From Paracentrotus lividus (taxonomy: Eukaryota > Echinodermata > Echinoidea > Camarodonta > Echinidae), in assembly GCA_940671915.1 (NCBI GenBank), contig CALNVZ010003433.1, forward strand, positions 49,594,930-49,658,929: a DNA stretch of 64,000 nt. The letters run 5' to 3'. Below the pieces are notes generated by a model that worked only from the letters and a program-made list of their open reading frames with translations, had not been told where the DNA came from and made no database searches. This document shows positions 1 through 11,816 of this stretch, in pieces (within the stretch, counting starts at the first letter, position 1; each line of letters opens with the position of its first letter). A program made the position numbers and the translations under genes.

Positions 1-775
1 TCTCTGCCAAATTTTGGCTTATGACTGTGAATGTGGTACCAAACTGAAGCTTATAAAGTGCTTTATACCATGAAATCACTGAACAATAGGGTTGATGTTA
101 TAATAGTACCCTGGAAGACTCAACAATCCTTATTTGACCTAAAAAGGCAATGCCTCCTGTACAAAGTCATTAGGAATTAGAGATATTGTAGTACCCTTGG
201 GAAAACTGCAATATCTCTGCCAAATTTTAGCCTATGATTGTGAATTTAACACCAAATTGAAGCTTTTAAACTGCTTTATACTATCATATCACTTTAACAA
301 CATGTTTGATGGTGCAACAGTACTTGGCAGGACCCAACCCCCTCATGAATTCGAAAAAAGCTATATTTTCAGGGCTAAATTTCAGATCGTTTCATTCGTT
401 TCATTCTAAAATTGTAAACCATGATGAATTATACCTTGTTTGAAAGGTCTTATTATTCTCTACCCGAATATAATAATATTATTAATATTTGGGTGATTAT
501 AGATGACTTGACGATAAAAACAATGAAAAATTAAAAAAATATAAATTTCCTGAATTTTTTCCTAATAACTTTTTTATCTTGCACCTGGTTTAATTTTTCA
601 ATGCAAATTTAGATTCCGTGAGGAATTTCCTTTCAGAAAATGTATAGTTTTTATATATAAGGGTGTTTACTTTCCGAGATACAGGTCTTTGAAGTGAAAA
701 AGTGCCATTTGTAGTGAAATTGGCATGTAACGCAAAAGGCGGCGAACTTATAATAACACATGACCATATAGAAAA
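1..775 (+). repeat. Dispersed repeat, copy 1 (partial, cut by window start)
   Basis: This segment matches 49,921-50,690 in the same orientation over its whole length with scattered substitutions and small indels. Both copies share the series of phrases from the 'gcttatgactgtgaatg' start to 'aggcggcgaacttataa'. They diverge just after about 775 and 50,685. No open frame is conserved between the copies and no terminal inverted repeat is visible. It is probably part of a larger element starting left of the window. Short open frames inside it are not supported as genes. Confidence 0.85.
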
Positions 776-2209
776 TGCATGGCAAGTTGTGCCCCTATGA
801 CATCACAGGTGTTGCCAATTTGGTATAGCGATCATTATTTTGGGCATCATAAAGATATTCATAACTTTCTTATTATTAGTCCGATTTTCTTCAAACTTTT
901 TCAAATCTATTTTTCCAATTGTTCTGCTTTTTATAAAAAGCAACTTATTTTGGGTCCAGAGCTTCCCTTATTAAAAAATAAATAACTTGGACACCCATTT
1001 TTGTATTTATGTACATGTACATGTAAGGTTCTAAATTCTGCAGAATTGCCCATTTAAGCAAGAATTGAGATCCTTTCTTTGCTATCCTGAATATTGTGTA
1101 TTGACCTACACCCATCATGGGAGGAAAATAATTAATAATACATTCTTTCAGACACACATACACACACAAAAAAAAAAAAAAAAAAAAAACATACAAGACT
1201 TACACTTCTATTAATAATTAAAGAATGAGCAACCCTGCTGTGATCAAAACCGTAGAACTTTTGGTTTGGATTCTCAACAAATATCATGCTGAGGGCATAT
1301 TTTTATGATTTTAATTATTTTTCTGTCTTAAATTGCAGTCAAGTACAATAAAATGTACAAATGCAGTTGACTCTAATATCTGTGCATAACAATGAAAGTA
1401 AAAAGTGGACTCGATTATCTATGTAATATGATCTACATTTATCATGTAATATGATATTTGATCAAATTTTGATAGAATATAGATTCATATTTTTATCACA
1501 AAAAGCACATGAAATGTTATAAAATTACATGATCCGAATGTTGTATTATAGATGTGAACAAGATGAATCCTCGACCGCGCGCACAGTCCCCCCTTAGATC
1601 TGCCCCCTGATTTAAGGTGGCTGTTCCGCAACATTTTGCTCCATGATTTATTTCTGACTTATTTTGATTAATCATCATACATACTTGGGGATATACATAA
1701 GGTGATTATTTTTATGGCCCCACGTTTTTCAAAAATTAATTTGCGCAACTTTACAAAATTGATTTTGCGTAACTTTCCGCATGCTTGCAAAAAATTATGC
1801 AAAATTGCATAACTTTGCCTAATGTTTTGTAAGTTTTCGCAACTTTTTGGACTGTAAATTATGTTGTATAAGGCATACTTTTTTCAAAACATTAGATCCC
1901 ACAAAATCGGGGTGCCCCTTAAACACAGAAACAAGAAAGTGTCAGAAGTATTAAAAAAGGATGTTGTTGTTTTATTGTGTTCTAATGGTAACCAGTAAAA
2001 AGTTTGACTTTTTTCACCACTGAATCTATTTCTTTTTTTTCTCTCTCTCTCTCATATGCTTTTCATAACAGTGTTGTGGGGTTACGTTCATGGAGATAAA
2101 CCGTATTTGCCGGTGTTTTGAAACAGTTTTTGCCACATAAGGCGCTCGTGGTAAAAAGTAGCGTGTTACCTGGTGGACTGTGGGGAAAACCCAAAAGAAT
2201 CCAGTGAGC
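776..2209. other. Intergenic AT-rich sequence, no gene seen
   Basis: Nothing coding is supported. There is an interrupted CA tract running into a pure A run (about 1,154-1,189) that generates a spurious poly-Phe frame on the minus strand. Around 1,735-1,850 the word GCGYAACTTT (or close variants) recurs about five times, suggesting a degenerate short repeat. A phrase near 880-900 (CCGATTTTCTTCAAACTTT) is shared with 9,778-9,800, so parts are dispersed repeat. Confidence 0.6.
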
Positions 2210-3292
2210 ACTGCACTAGCTCAAGCTTGAGCTAAAGTTCTGTATTACGTGTAGCAAACCTCACCTCGATTGAACAAACAAACCCGATGTGTATTGCTAC
2301 ATAAGTATCTACATATACATGCACAGGAACATGATTGAACAAACAAACCCGATGTGTATTGCTACATAAGTATCTACATATACATGCACAGGAACATGAT
2401 GGAACAAACAAACCAGATGTGTATTGCTACATAAGTATCTACATATACATGCACAGGAACATGATGGAACAAACAAACCTAATGTGTATTGCTACATAAG
2501 TATCTACGTATACATGCACAGGAACATGATTGAACAAACAAACCAGATGTGTATTGCTACATAAGTATCTACGTAATACATGCACAGGAACATGAGTTAA
2601 CAAACAAAGCCAGATGTGTATGCAAGTATTAGTGCAATGAATAACACGAACCTGATGTGAGTAATAAATCTAGTATACCATCACAGGAACGCTGATTGAA
2701 ACAAACAAACCAGATGTGTACTTGCTCATAAGTATCTACGTAACATGCACAGGAACATGATTGAACCAAACAAACCAGATGTGTATTGCTACATAAGTAT
2801 CCCACGTATCACATGCACAGAGAACATATGAACAAACAAACGCAGTGTCGATTGCTACAGTAAAGTATCTACGTATACATGCAAGGAACATGATATGAAC
2901 AACAACCAAGATGTGTATTGCTACATAAGTATTCTACGTATACGTGCACAGGCACATATGAACAAAACAAACCAGATGATGTATTGCTTACATAAGTATT
3001 ACATACATGCACAGGAACACTGAATGATGAACAACAAACCAGATGTGGTATACTGGCTAACATAAAGAATCTAACATACATGCACAGGAACATGATTGAA
3101 ACAAACAAACCAAGATGTGTATTGCTACATAAGTATCATCATACGTGCACAGAAACATATGATCATCATTATATCAAAACCGCTAAAATTATTCCAAATT
3201 TTTTTGAAAAGCCATATACCACTCAGGCTGGGATTTCTTCCAATTTAATTGCGCTATTGAGAGACAAAGCTTGAGACCTCAAGCTAGTGCAG
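2210..3292. repeat. 65-bp tandem array flanked by short inverted repeats
   Basis: The array itself runs about 2,271-3,160 with roughly 14 copies of a unit carrying GATGTGTATTGCTACATAAG and ACATGCACAGGAACATGA. The first five unit starts are exactly 65 bp apart (2,272; 2,337; 2,402; 2,467; 2,532). From about 2,580 onward nearly every copy has single-base insertions or deletions. Outside the array, TGCACTAGCTCAAG at the left (about 2,212-2,226) is matched in inverted orientation by AAGCTAGTGCA (about 3,281-3,291), so the array may be the interior of a small inverted-repeat element. Open frames here only reflect the repeat. Confidence 0.9.
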
Positions 3293-3329
3293 CACGCATC
3301 GATTTAAGCCCTTCAGATTGGCACTCAAA

Positions 3330-3696
3330 ACAAGGGATGTCCTCGAGGTTACCCTTTGTTCACCCTTTTGCCTCTAATCTGAAATGTACCAGAATAAAGA
3401 CCACCCGTTGTACACTCGAGCACAAACTAGCGACGTGGAACAACCGAGTCAAAGATTTCACCTGAGACGGTCTAGGTCTTCTGGGTGAACATCCAGTGTC
3501 GTCCCTGTTTAACCTTGTTGGGAGCATCTCAACTTGCTGCCCTACGTACACACACAGCACCGAGCTGATCATAGATTGAGTTGTGAACTGAAAGGGTGAC
3601 ATTATCTCTACCCTGTGTTTTGATGAAGATCACACTCCGTGTATCGTCCAGAGAGACGAGGTGATCCCCGCGAAGGACGTATCCGTGTATGGCCAG
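3330..3696 (-). pseudogene. Possible decayed coding segment, not recognised
   Basis: Read on the minus strand from about 3,696, one frame runs about 55 codons without a stop and includes GYVLRGDHLVSLDD and GRDNVTLSVHNS, with balanced amino-acid composition rather than the low complexity of its surroundings. The same frame continues to about 3,370 interrupted by three stops (TGA, TAG, TAG). Each could arise from CGA or CAG by a single transition. The segment is more GC-rich than its flanks. The GxxxxGD..VSLDD pattern slightly resembles a PDZ-type loop, but spacing to the next strand is wrong, so I do not name it. It could be an exon remnant or part of a transposon protein. Confidence 0.25.
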
Positions 3697-3899
3697 TTAA
3701 AGGGTGTTAGAGTCAGGGGAGGGGGGAGGGGTAGAGGAATGTTCTGATCCAGAAACAGGTATATACATAGTGTGCTCCTTGTGCATATGGGTTGATTTTT
3801 CGATCAGGGTACAACCATTTTGTCTCAACTGAGAGGGGATTCCAAATTTTTTATTACACGTAAAGTCCAATTGCTTCATTATTGATCGAGGGACGTTTT

Positions 3900-6800
3900 T
3901 AAGACGTGATTTGACAACATGTAACGTGAACGTCTGAAAAAAATAATAATGGATGTGGGTCGAAAGTGAACATTATAGTTTGATGCGCATATATAACAAG
4001 TTGTTCCTTACCAGACAAACAGCACTTGTTCATCCAAGTGATCTACCATATCGGTAAACACACAGCAAATGTCAGAGAGATTGAAATTGAAATTGAACTG
4101 GACAAAAGGTATTAATAGACATCCTAAACAACATGTATGCTCTTAAACCTTACAGTACCCCCAACAGTAAAGCTTCCAGAGGCAGCCACTTTTTCTTCTT
4201 ACAGCTTTTTCTCAAGACAATGGATCATCCACTCTTGCTATGGACGTATCACGTTGTATATAGTATTGATTAAGACGAGCTAGATGCAACTATTGGACAA
4301 AACAATAAGCGATTGAATTTTTAATTCTTAATTTCAACAGTCACTAACAGGAATGCAATCTGTTAAAAGCTTTGTATCACTTTTTCTTCCTGCAAAATGT
4401 CAAAAAACCTTGATTTCAGGCTATAGTCAATTGTTGGCCAATGTAAAGTATTTGAGGCGCTAATTGCCGTTCCAGATGCCAAACTTCAGTCTGTAAAACC
4501 TATCAAACTGATCCCATTTTGTGCAGAAACATCCTGCTCTTTCTACTGAACATGATATAGCATGTAGGCGCCTTGGTATAATTTACATGCTCAAGAATGA
4601 CAGTATTAGTGAGTTCACCACAATGTGGAATAATTACGAGAATGGCTTATTTATGTTCTGCGCTTTACAAAACATCAGGATATCCTTCCTCATATGGTTT
4701 AAAATAAAATATATACGAGCGCAATGGGACAATTCAGTAGCCGCCACTTCAGACGTTAAAATGTTTAAAGTCACTTGACCTCAATTCCTAGCCCATGAAA
4801 GGATCTTTCGATAATGTTTAATTCCTAAATAAAATAGCAATTTGCAAGTCATATTACAACCCCTGCACTCAGTATACACATCACTGCTATTTGTAGAAGA
4901 ATCAGGTGGCTATTGGTGTAATTATAAATCATCTGACCCCACCTATTAAATATTTCTTTTCAACATCTTGGTGTAATTTGAACAGTTTCCTCTCTCTCAT
5001 CTCATTCTCTTCTATGCGCCGCAAACTCGCGTGCACATGCCTGGCCTATGCATCCTAATCCTTGTTGATGAACGTTTGCAAACTTAATCTCAATCAATCA
5101 TCGTAAAACAATGTGTGTGAAAAGCCACCATGGGAGGGGACAAAACAGCCACTCTTGCAGCGTTTGTTTTGCCATCGCTAATGCTGGAATCATTATCATT
5201 AAGAGGAATGTTAACAGAGGCTATAGGCTATAGTGCCTCCGCCTTATAACAGATATGTTGATTATCAAAAATGATCTATAATCCTTAATCATGGCAGTTT
5301 ACTAAGCTACAAGCACATCGGCCACAGCCTCCCCAAGTGAAGCGCAGTGGGAATAGGGAAAAATTCAGTCGATGAGATTGATTGTTAATTAAACATTTGG
5401 GATGATCACACCTAAGGCTATTTCATAATTATATTCCGCATACTAAGGAATGTTCGCAACAGACTAATGGTCAAAAGTTAATCACGTGATAAATGTTAGT
5501 TTATCCCATCATCTCACATCACTCGTAGTGATAAGTAGCTTTTGAGTTTCGCTGATCACTACAAGCCCGGCCATAGAGCGATGTAGAAACCAGTCGGCCG
5601 TGATCAATTTTTTTAGTCATCGCCAAGAAATGTGCATGTGATACTCTTTTTTTTTGTATCGGCTAGTTCCAAGCAATAACAGGACAATGGAGCTGAATTT
5701 TATGTGGCGCTGTGCCTTTGGAAATTATGCAAATTAGGATCTGAGAATTAACCAACCAAAGGCTTCTCTTTACGTATACAATCGAATCATTTGAAGTTTA
5801 AAAAAAACTTGCGATTCAATCATTCTTGCGCTGAAATAATTGATCCAAAACGCCAATTTGCAACATATGGGACATGAGTGTTAAATGCGCTCTTAATTCT
5901 TATAATCTACTAGTCAACTTTTTACCCATTTTGTTTGGTCTAATGTAATTTCAGTGGATCTACTCCAACAAACTTTGGTATTAATATTTCTTTACTAATG
6001 CATTATCCTCCTCATGAAAAAGACTCGTGAAACAGATGTCACGTCCGTAACCGGGCAGGCATAATTAACAAGATATATTCAACCAATTTTTTAGCAGGTG
6101 GCATATTATGACCTAGCAAATAGACAATAGAATCCAAATCAAGACTCAATATTATGATAGCACCATTAAATTCACAGAGTTTAAGCAAAATGCTTTTCTG
6201 CTCAAATTGCATGTCCATTTTGCGTCAATCCGTAACCATATTATCGATATCTCATATATTATCGCTAAGTTTAGTTACTTGCCAAGAAACGACATCAGAC
6301 GCTATCAACAGATACCGAAAAAAATAATTATTTTGAAAAGAGGGTACCATCAGCTTTACTGTCATGAACCCCCCATTTCCTTTGCTACAAAAGACTTTAA
6401 GTATGGATGATACCAACTTCTTTGAATGCTGAAATGTTGCTTCTGAATGTCACTCCGTTACCCTTGGGAACAGCCCTACTTCATTTACATACATGCAGCG
6501 CACAAGATAAATTGCTCTGTAGCCTAACACATTCCTTTCTAAAATTTGCTTTTTTACGTAAACATCATCTTCAGCTCTTTGAGCTAGGCCTACGCGGCAA
6601 ATTAAATTGCCTGCACTTTATGTTGTACAGCGTGTTAGCGTTACAATACAGCAGCAGTCATCGATGACTGGAGTGGATTTGTTTTAAGGATCAAGGTAAC
6701 CTGAATTTTTAACACAACAATAATAGGTTTCCCTTACTCTTAAAATGTTTCAGATGTGGAAGTATAAAATAAATAATCACCTCTTGTCCAATGATGAGGT

Positions 6801-7593
6801 AACTATATACTCCCGGCAACTTGATGTACATGCTATCTCTCTCCTCAGCTTTGCTTCGGAGGAGATAGCTATCCAGCTTGCCTGGGAAAGTATAGCTTCC
6901 CATCATTGCGATCACAGTGAATTATTTGCTGTATGTTTTGACCGTTATAGATGTCAGATGATGTATGAAAATGGACTGCAGATATCCTAAAACAAACTAT
7001 TGTATATGAACATGCTAAATAAAACTCATTTCCTGTGTATCTTATTTTTACAGTAAGTAAAACTTCAAGTTCGACCAAAGCCTTCTGCGAAATGACCCGG
7101 ATGTCGCAACAAAATGCTTACTCATGGCATGGCCAGTCAACACCGATAAAAGTGGACTCCTGAATGTCGTATAGCATGAAGCCAATTTGGCACCCATTTC
7201 TTATATCAGGACTGGAAACCATGTACCGCTTAAATGGTGATAAGACGGTGAAATGTAGTAGGCTAACACGGATTTATCTGACAAACTCTTACACTAGTTT
7301 TAAATGAAAATGGCGATCGAATATGAAAAACAACATATTTTCAAGGAAGAACGTCGACGACACCAGAAGGGTGAAAACAGACACTTTCAACTGCTTTTTG
7401 AGGACACGCATGGTAGCAAAAATCGTTATAATGTTACATAATACTAGTATGTTTCTTTCAAAGGTTTTTTGTACTCTGAAATTCACCGGAAGCATGAAAA
7501 GAACCTAAGATCTGTATGAATATAAACATACTTTTAGACTGTTTCATGCGCGACTCCCTTTTTGTTACCACAAGCTATAACATGTGAATGATC
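3900..7593. other. Intergenic sequence, no gene seen
   Basis: No supportable exon, RNA gene or tandem repeat. About 6,208-6,350 shares the phrase TGTCCATTTTGCGTCA..CCGT and the later TATTTTGAAAAG.GGGTA with 44,340-44,430, and in inverted orientation with about 42,805-42,920, so it contains a diverged copy of that fold-back element. The other open frames in this stretch are short and lack splice context or recognisable motifs. Confidence 0.55.
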
Positions 7594-7600
7594 ATGTTAA

Positions 7601-8257
7601 TAGGGCTGGGCAAATAATGACTTTTTTCTGAAAAGTTATGTCAACAAGTTGTTTCTATAGTCAAATTTGAATGTAGAAGTCCAAACAATGACAATGATTT
7701 TTGTGTTACGATGAAGTCTGACGTCGCTAGTGCAAACACAAAAATAGTGTATTTTGCATTCATCAACACACTTTATAGGTATAAACCGGTTTGTAATTTT
7801 GTTTCTTTATGGATTTTGAATGGTTTAAAAGCTCAAATCTGACAATTTTATCAGACCAAATGTACTAGTATGGTTATAGGGTGTTGAATTAGTGATTTTG
7901 ATATGAGGTGATTTTGCTCGATATTGACTGAACAACATAACTACCAAATACTACACAACAAGTCACTTAGGTAGGATTAATCCTTGTTGGATTAATCAAT
8001 GTGGGTCTCCTGAACGCCCAAAAGCATCAGTACAAACGCATAAAAGTGGTTTATCACGTATAGAATGTATGATAATGTGGGCATTTATCGCTATTCTTTG
8101 GGGCGGTCCACTTCTATGGGTTTTTGTGCAACTTTAGCGACGTAAGACCGTCATGCGTATGCAAAACACTAATTGTCATTTTCTAGTTTTGCTACGTGAA
8201 TTTTAGCTATAGAAACAACTTGTTGACAAAAAAAGTTGAGATTTCGCGCCAACCCTA
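7601..8257. mobile_element. 657-bp fold-back DNA transposon with 7-bp flanking duplication
   Basis: The ends are TAGGGCTGG at the left and CCAACCCTA at the right, and the arms continue in inverted orientation: GTCAACAAGTTGTTTCTATAG at about 7,640-7,660 is matched by its complement at about 8,205-8,225, followed by diverged arm sequence reaching the CGTCGCTA words near 7,722 and 8,139. The sequence ATGTTAA sits immediately outside both ends (7,594-7,600 and 8,258-8,264), as expected of a target-site duplication. There is no coding capacity, so it is a non-autonomous element. A 7-bp duplication does not pick a superfamily; a TTAA target is an alternative reading. Confidence 0.82.
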
Positions 8258-8459
8258 ATGTTAACACTAAGCCCAAAAATTCAAAGAAAGTATTGTGTAA
8301 TTTCTTGAAAGAAGGCTAATTGTGAAATTCCTGAGGCATGATCAACATGAACTATAATCTGACCCATGGGAAGTTTGATTTAGGTGAGGTGATGCAAACA
8401 AGAGGACATGGTAGTCTGCAAACACAGACTCTAAATTTGACACTTAACAGATACATGTA

Positions 8460-8917
8460 CAGTCTGTGTCAAATAAAATGGTACAAGTGGAACACATTTT
8501 TTTAGAGTATGAAGATCAATCACAACCTGGTATTGTTTGGTATTTTCATAAAGCAAGAAAATCAGACTTTCTTCTGCAGTTTTTTTTCATATTTTTGGTG
8601 TTATAATTTTTGAGATATGACTAGTTTTCTACAATCAAGAAAAATCCATTTTTCACATGCCGTCCCATGCCTATGTGTAGGTTTTGCATAATGGTCATGA
8701 ATTCAGCGCTCCAGAACAATAGATGTGCGTGATTTCGATATGTTCCTTGTCGTACAAATATTAGCATAACTTTTGTTTTAGGAAAGCAAATTATACAAAA
8801 CAAAGCGCATCAGCAAGGAAAATCTTTTGGCTTTAATTTGATACCACATACACATATTATTTGACAAGATTTCACTATTTTTTCCCCAGACTGTACCATT
8901 CTTTTTGACACAGACTG
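8460..8917. mobile_element. Tc1/mariner-type MITE (458 bp)
   Basis: The left end CAGTCTGTGTCAAA and the right end TTTGACACAGACTG are inverted repeats, extended inward by AATGGTAC on both sides. TA dinucleotides flank both ends (8,458-8,459 and 8,918-8,919). The CAGT start and TA target are characteristic of the Tc1/mariner superfamily. No transposase is encoded; the open frames within are short and arbitrary. Confidence 0.75.
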
Positions 8918-8919
8918 TA

Positions 8920-10519
8920 TAGTCTACATACTGTACACATGTCGTGTGTACATCTATAAACGTGTGACCGAATTGAAAAAAGCGGTTTCGTGCGAGACAA
9001 CATGTCATAATCACTACGTCTCGGAAACCTACCTTATTAAAATTTGATATGAAGACAAAATGATTTGAACTATACTACAGTCTCAAAGGTATGGAAATGA
9101 GTCATAAAAAATAATCCGGTACATTCTCACAATCAAATCAATAGGCCTACGAAGTTGGCGATTTTATTCGGTAAGTTTGGAGATGACAATAACTGTGATA
9201 ACAGAAAAAAACACTAGACGTACAACTTCTGTCTATTTTTTTTTTTATTCGCTTCTGTAAAATTCTGAAGACCGTTTGCTGAAGGACCTGAACGTCGTGA
9301 TGTCTCATGAGATTTGGTGCTTATTCTTGACATCATAATATCCTGTGGTTTTATATTTTTTTATCGCTATAATTTTGTTGACGACATGCGCCAGGCTGAG
9401 TTCGATGTGAAAATAAACAGTGCGACTGTCGGATATTTTCTTACTGCTATAAGGTCGATATCTTACTCTAAAATATCATGAACTTGATATATGCACAAAA
9501 ATTACAATGTATTCTACTCTTCAAAATGAATCAAGGTTTACTGAGAAATTAAAAATTTTGAGGGTAAAAACTATTGATATTATTATATTATTAGTTATTT
9601 TACCTGTGCGGTCGATATATCATCAAACCTACATTGTATGTTCATATACATGCCTCTATCAAATTGACCCATTCCGTTATCAAGAACCATGAAAAAGGAT
9701 TAATTTATGGAATTTTCATACACAACACATGGAAGAATCAAAACTTTAGATATTCACAACTTCACTATTTTGAGGTCGATTTTCTTCAAACTTTCACTCA
9801 TATTTTTCTTTTATTTTTCTGCATTTTTAAAAATAATTCAAATTCCAGGGTGAACTTCCCCTTTAAATGTTAAATATTTTTCTTGCAAATGCAATCTTAC
9901 AAGGCGAAGGGCACCCGTACCCTCCGCTCCCCATCCCCCTGCATCCGCGGCTAGATTACATGGCATTATCCTGAAAAAGATTTCTTGGTCTATTTCTGAA
10001 GTCCATTCATTCAGTTCACTCCCGTTCATTTCACCAAGGAGACATCCTTCCACTTTTCAGTTCCACTCCATTTTGACTATGTAAACCATAACAATAAGCG
10101 CGCACACACAAGAGAGGAGACAAATTTGAGCATTACACTCAGATACAGTAATAAGAATAACTATAGAATACCCTACAATTATATAAAGAAAAACATTAGA
10201 TTTCTAGATGATGATTGTGTAGGATAAAGAAATACTTAACAATTTGCAGGTACTCAGATGATTTCAACTCTACACGTACGGCACGCGCACAAAATATGCA
10301 CAATAATATAGCATTAACACACGCCCAAGCGTGCGTTAGTGGTGAATGCAGTGCACCGCGAGATAGCCTTGGATAGGGGTCGCGCTGCAACGAGCCACAG
10401 GCGAGTGTGCAGCGGCGCCCCATCCGAAGCATCGAGCGATCACTGCAGTTACGTTTAATCGCACAATACAGGGAAGTGTGTTAACGCTTTTATAAAATTG
10501 CGACATTTTGCTAGATCTA
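8920..10519. other. Intergenic sequence with dispersed-repeat terminus
   Basis: No gene is supported. At 9,843-9,868 the phrase CAGGGTGAACTTCCCCTTTAA looks like the end of a dispersed repeat that occupies about 9,300-9,868, because the preceding CGATTTTCTTCAAACTTT is shared with about 880-900. The minus-strand frame at 9,838-10,053 lies across this boundary and is not supported as coding. A GC-richer patch at 10,265-10,440 has no recognised feature. Confidence 0.5.
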
Positions 10520-10520
10520 G

Positions 10521-10595
10521 TAGATCTTGAGTTACTTACCCAAAAAATTCCAAGGGATTATCCCTTGGAATTTTTGGTAAGTAGCTCAAGATCTA
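10521..10595. repeat. Near-perfect 75-bp hairpin
   Basis: Two arms of about 36 nt (10,521-10,557 and 10,561-10,595) are complementary apart from one substitution and a 2-nt length difference in the A-run, with a 3-nt loop TTA. The innermost stem is AATTCCAAGGGA / TCCCTTGGAATT and the outer stem TAGATCTTGAG / CTCAAGATCTA. It may be the centre of a very short fold-back element or a recent inverted duplication. Confidence 0.85.
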
Positions 10596-10814
10596 CATCA
10601 AGATCGTCATCCAAGAAAGTAAACAAGACACGGTAAAGACCCGGATGTATGTGTTATCACTTTTTTTGCGCAGCAAAATGCACCATGGTGCTTTGCATAA
10701 AAAATTCAGCATGCACACGTGACGCGTTTTGACCAACCACGATGCGTAAAATCACAGAACCATTTTATAATATCCACGTATGTACGCACGTGCATGCGTA
10801 AACGCGTACGTGCG

Positions 10815-11287
10815 TATGTACGCCCCTTGTACAATTATATTTTCGAACCAAAATGATCAACGACCAACAACCAACGACCACTGCCTAAATAACTGTAGGC
10901 CTATTAAATTATGTGTCCAGAACTCCCGTTGTGTAAAAGAATATTAAAACATATCTTCTGATTCTGAAAACAAACAACCAACGTCCAACGAATGCATGAT
11001 TACGTTACAAAATAGGGATAGATGAAAGTGAAGAACAAGTCAGATAGATTCTAGAAACCACCGACTAACGTCCAATTGAATTATTATTTATTATTATTTA
11101 GAACAGGAAATCTTCTTTTGAAAGCCAACAACCAACGACCATGAATGATTACTATATGATAACCCTAAAAGGCTATCTGGATCCAACCAACGACCAACGG
11201 GACATCTTCCAATTATGAAAGTTGGTCGTTGCTCGTGACGTTGGTTGTTGGCCGTCAGTCGATCATTGACATTGGTACACCCCTCCA
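10815..11287. repeat. Inverted-repeat element with recurrent CCAACGACCA words
   Basis: The word CAACGACCA or close variants (CAACGTCCA, CTAACGTCCA) occurs near 10,860, 10,873, 10,978, 11,066, 11,131 and 11,187, and in opposite orientation at about 11,220-11,265 (GTTGGTCGTTG, GTTGGTTGTTGG). The flanks GATCAACGACC and GTCGATCATTG are roughly inverted, so this looks like a short transposon with subterminal repeats. Ends are approximate. No coding sequence. Confidence 0.5.
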
Positions 11288-11700
11288 TTTATAAAAGGCC
11301 GAGTAGAATATCCTAGGCTATATACCTAGGTAGGCCTAAGAATTAGTTAGATGTTAAACTTATGGCATATTTTTGTTGACACTGTCACTGAACAGCACAG
11401 GAGAAGCACGTAGAAATTTTTACTCCATAATTTACGCACGACGCTCGAATGATCACGTTATATGAAATACACTAAGTTACCATTGTGCCTTCCAATGAAC
11501 AATAGTCACGATAAAATTTAGATTCGTCATTTATTTATTTGGTAAGTCCTCATTTCTTTATACGTTTAGTGTCAGGCAGAGTCCGACAGTGTGGATTCCT
11601 TGAAGTTCCTTTTTATATTTCTCTTCTTTTATTCTAAAAAGTATTGAAAGAGTGGGTTTGCGGGCGCACGTTTTGTAAAGTCGAGTCTTGCAGTTTTTCT

Positions 11701-11816
11701 TCATCATCATCATCATCATCAGGGTACGGGTTGTAAGGTAATCCTGTAGTGACCCGGTCAATTCTTCATGGTTTAGTACTCCTTTAGATGTGTGAAAACT
11801 GTACTATGCGAATGCG
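11701..11816 (-). repeat. LINE 3' untranslated tail ending in TGA microsatellite
   Basis: Immediately downstream of the reverse transcriptase stop on the minus strand lies about 115 nt of non-coding sequence that ends in roughly six copies of TGA (plus-strand TCA, 11,701-11,720). A short microsatellite 3' end is typical of CR1/L2/Rex1-group non-LTR retrotransposons, which lack a long poly-A tail. Confidence 0.75.

Noticed and set aside
2869..3108. 79-aa minus-strand frame with VPVHV repeats
   Set aside because: It is a reading of the 65-bp tandem array and depends on indels.
9838..10053. 71-aa minus-strand frame with moderate complexity
   Set aside because: It spans the end of a dispersed repeat (CAGGGTGAACTTCCCC) and unrelated flank.
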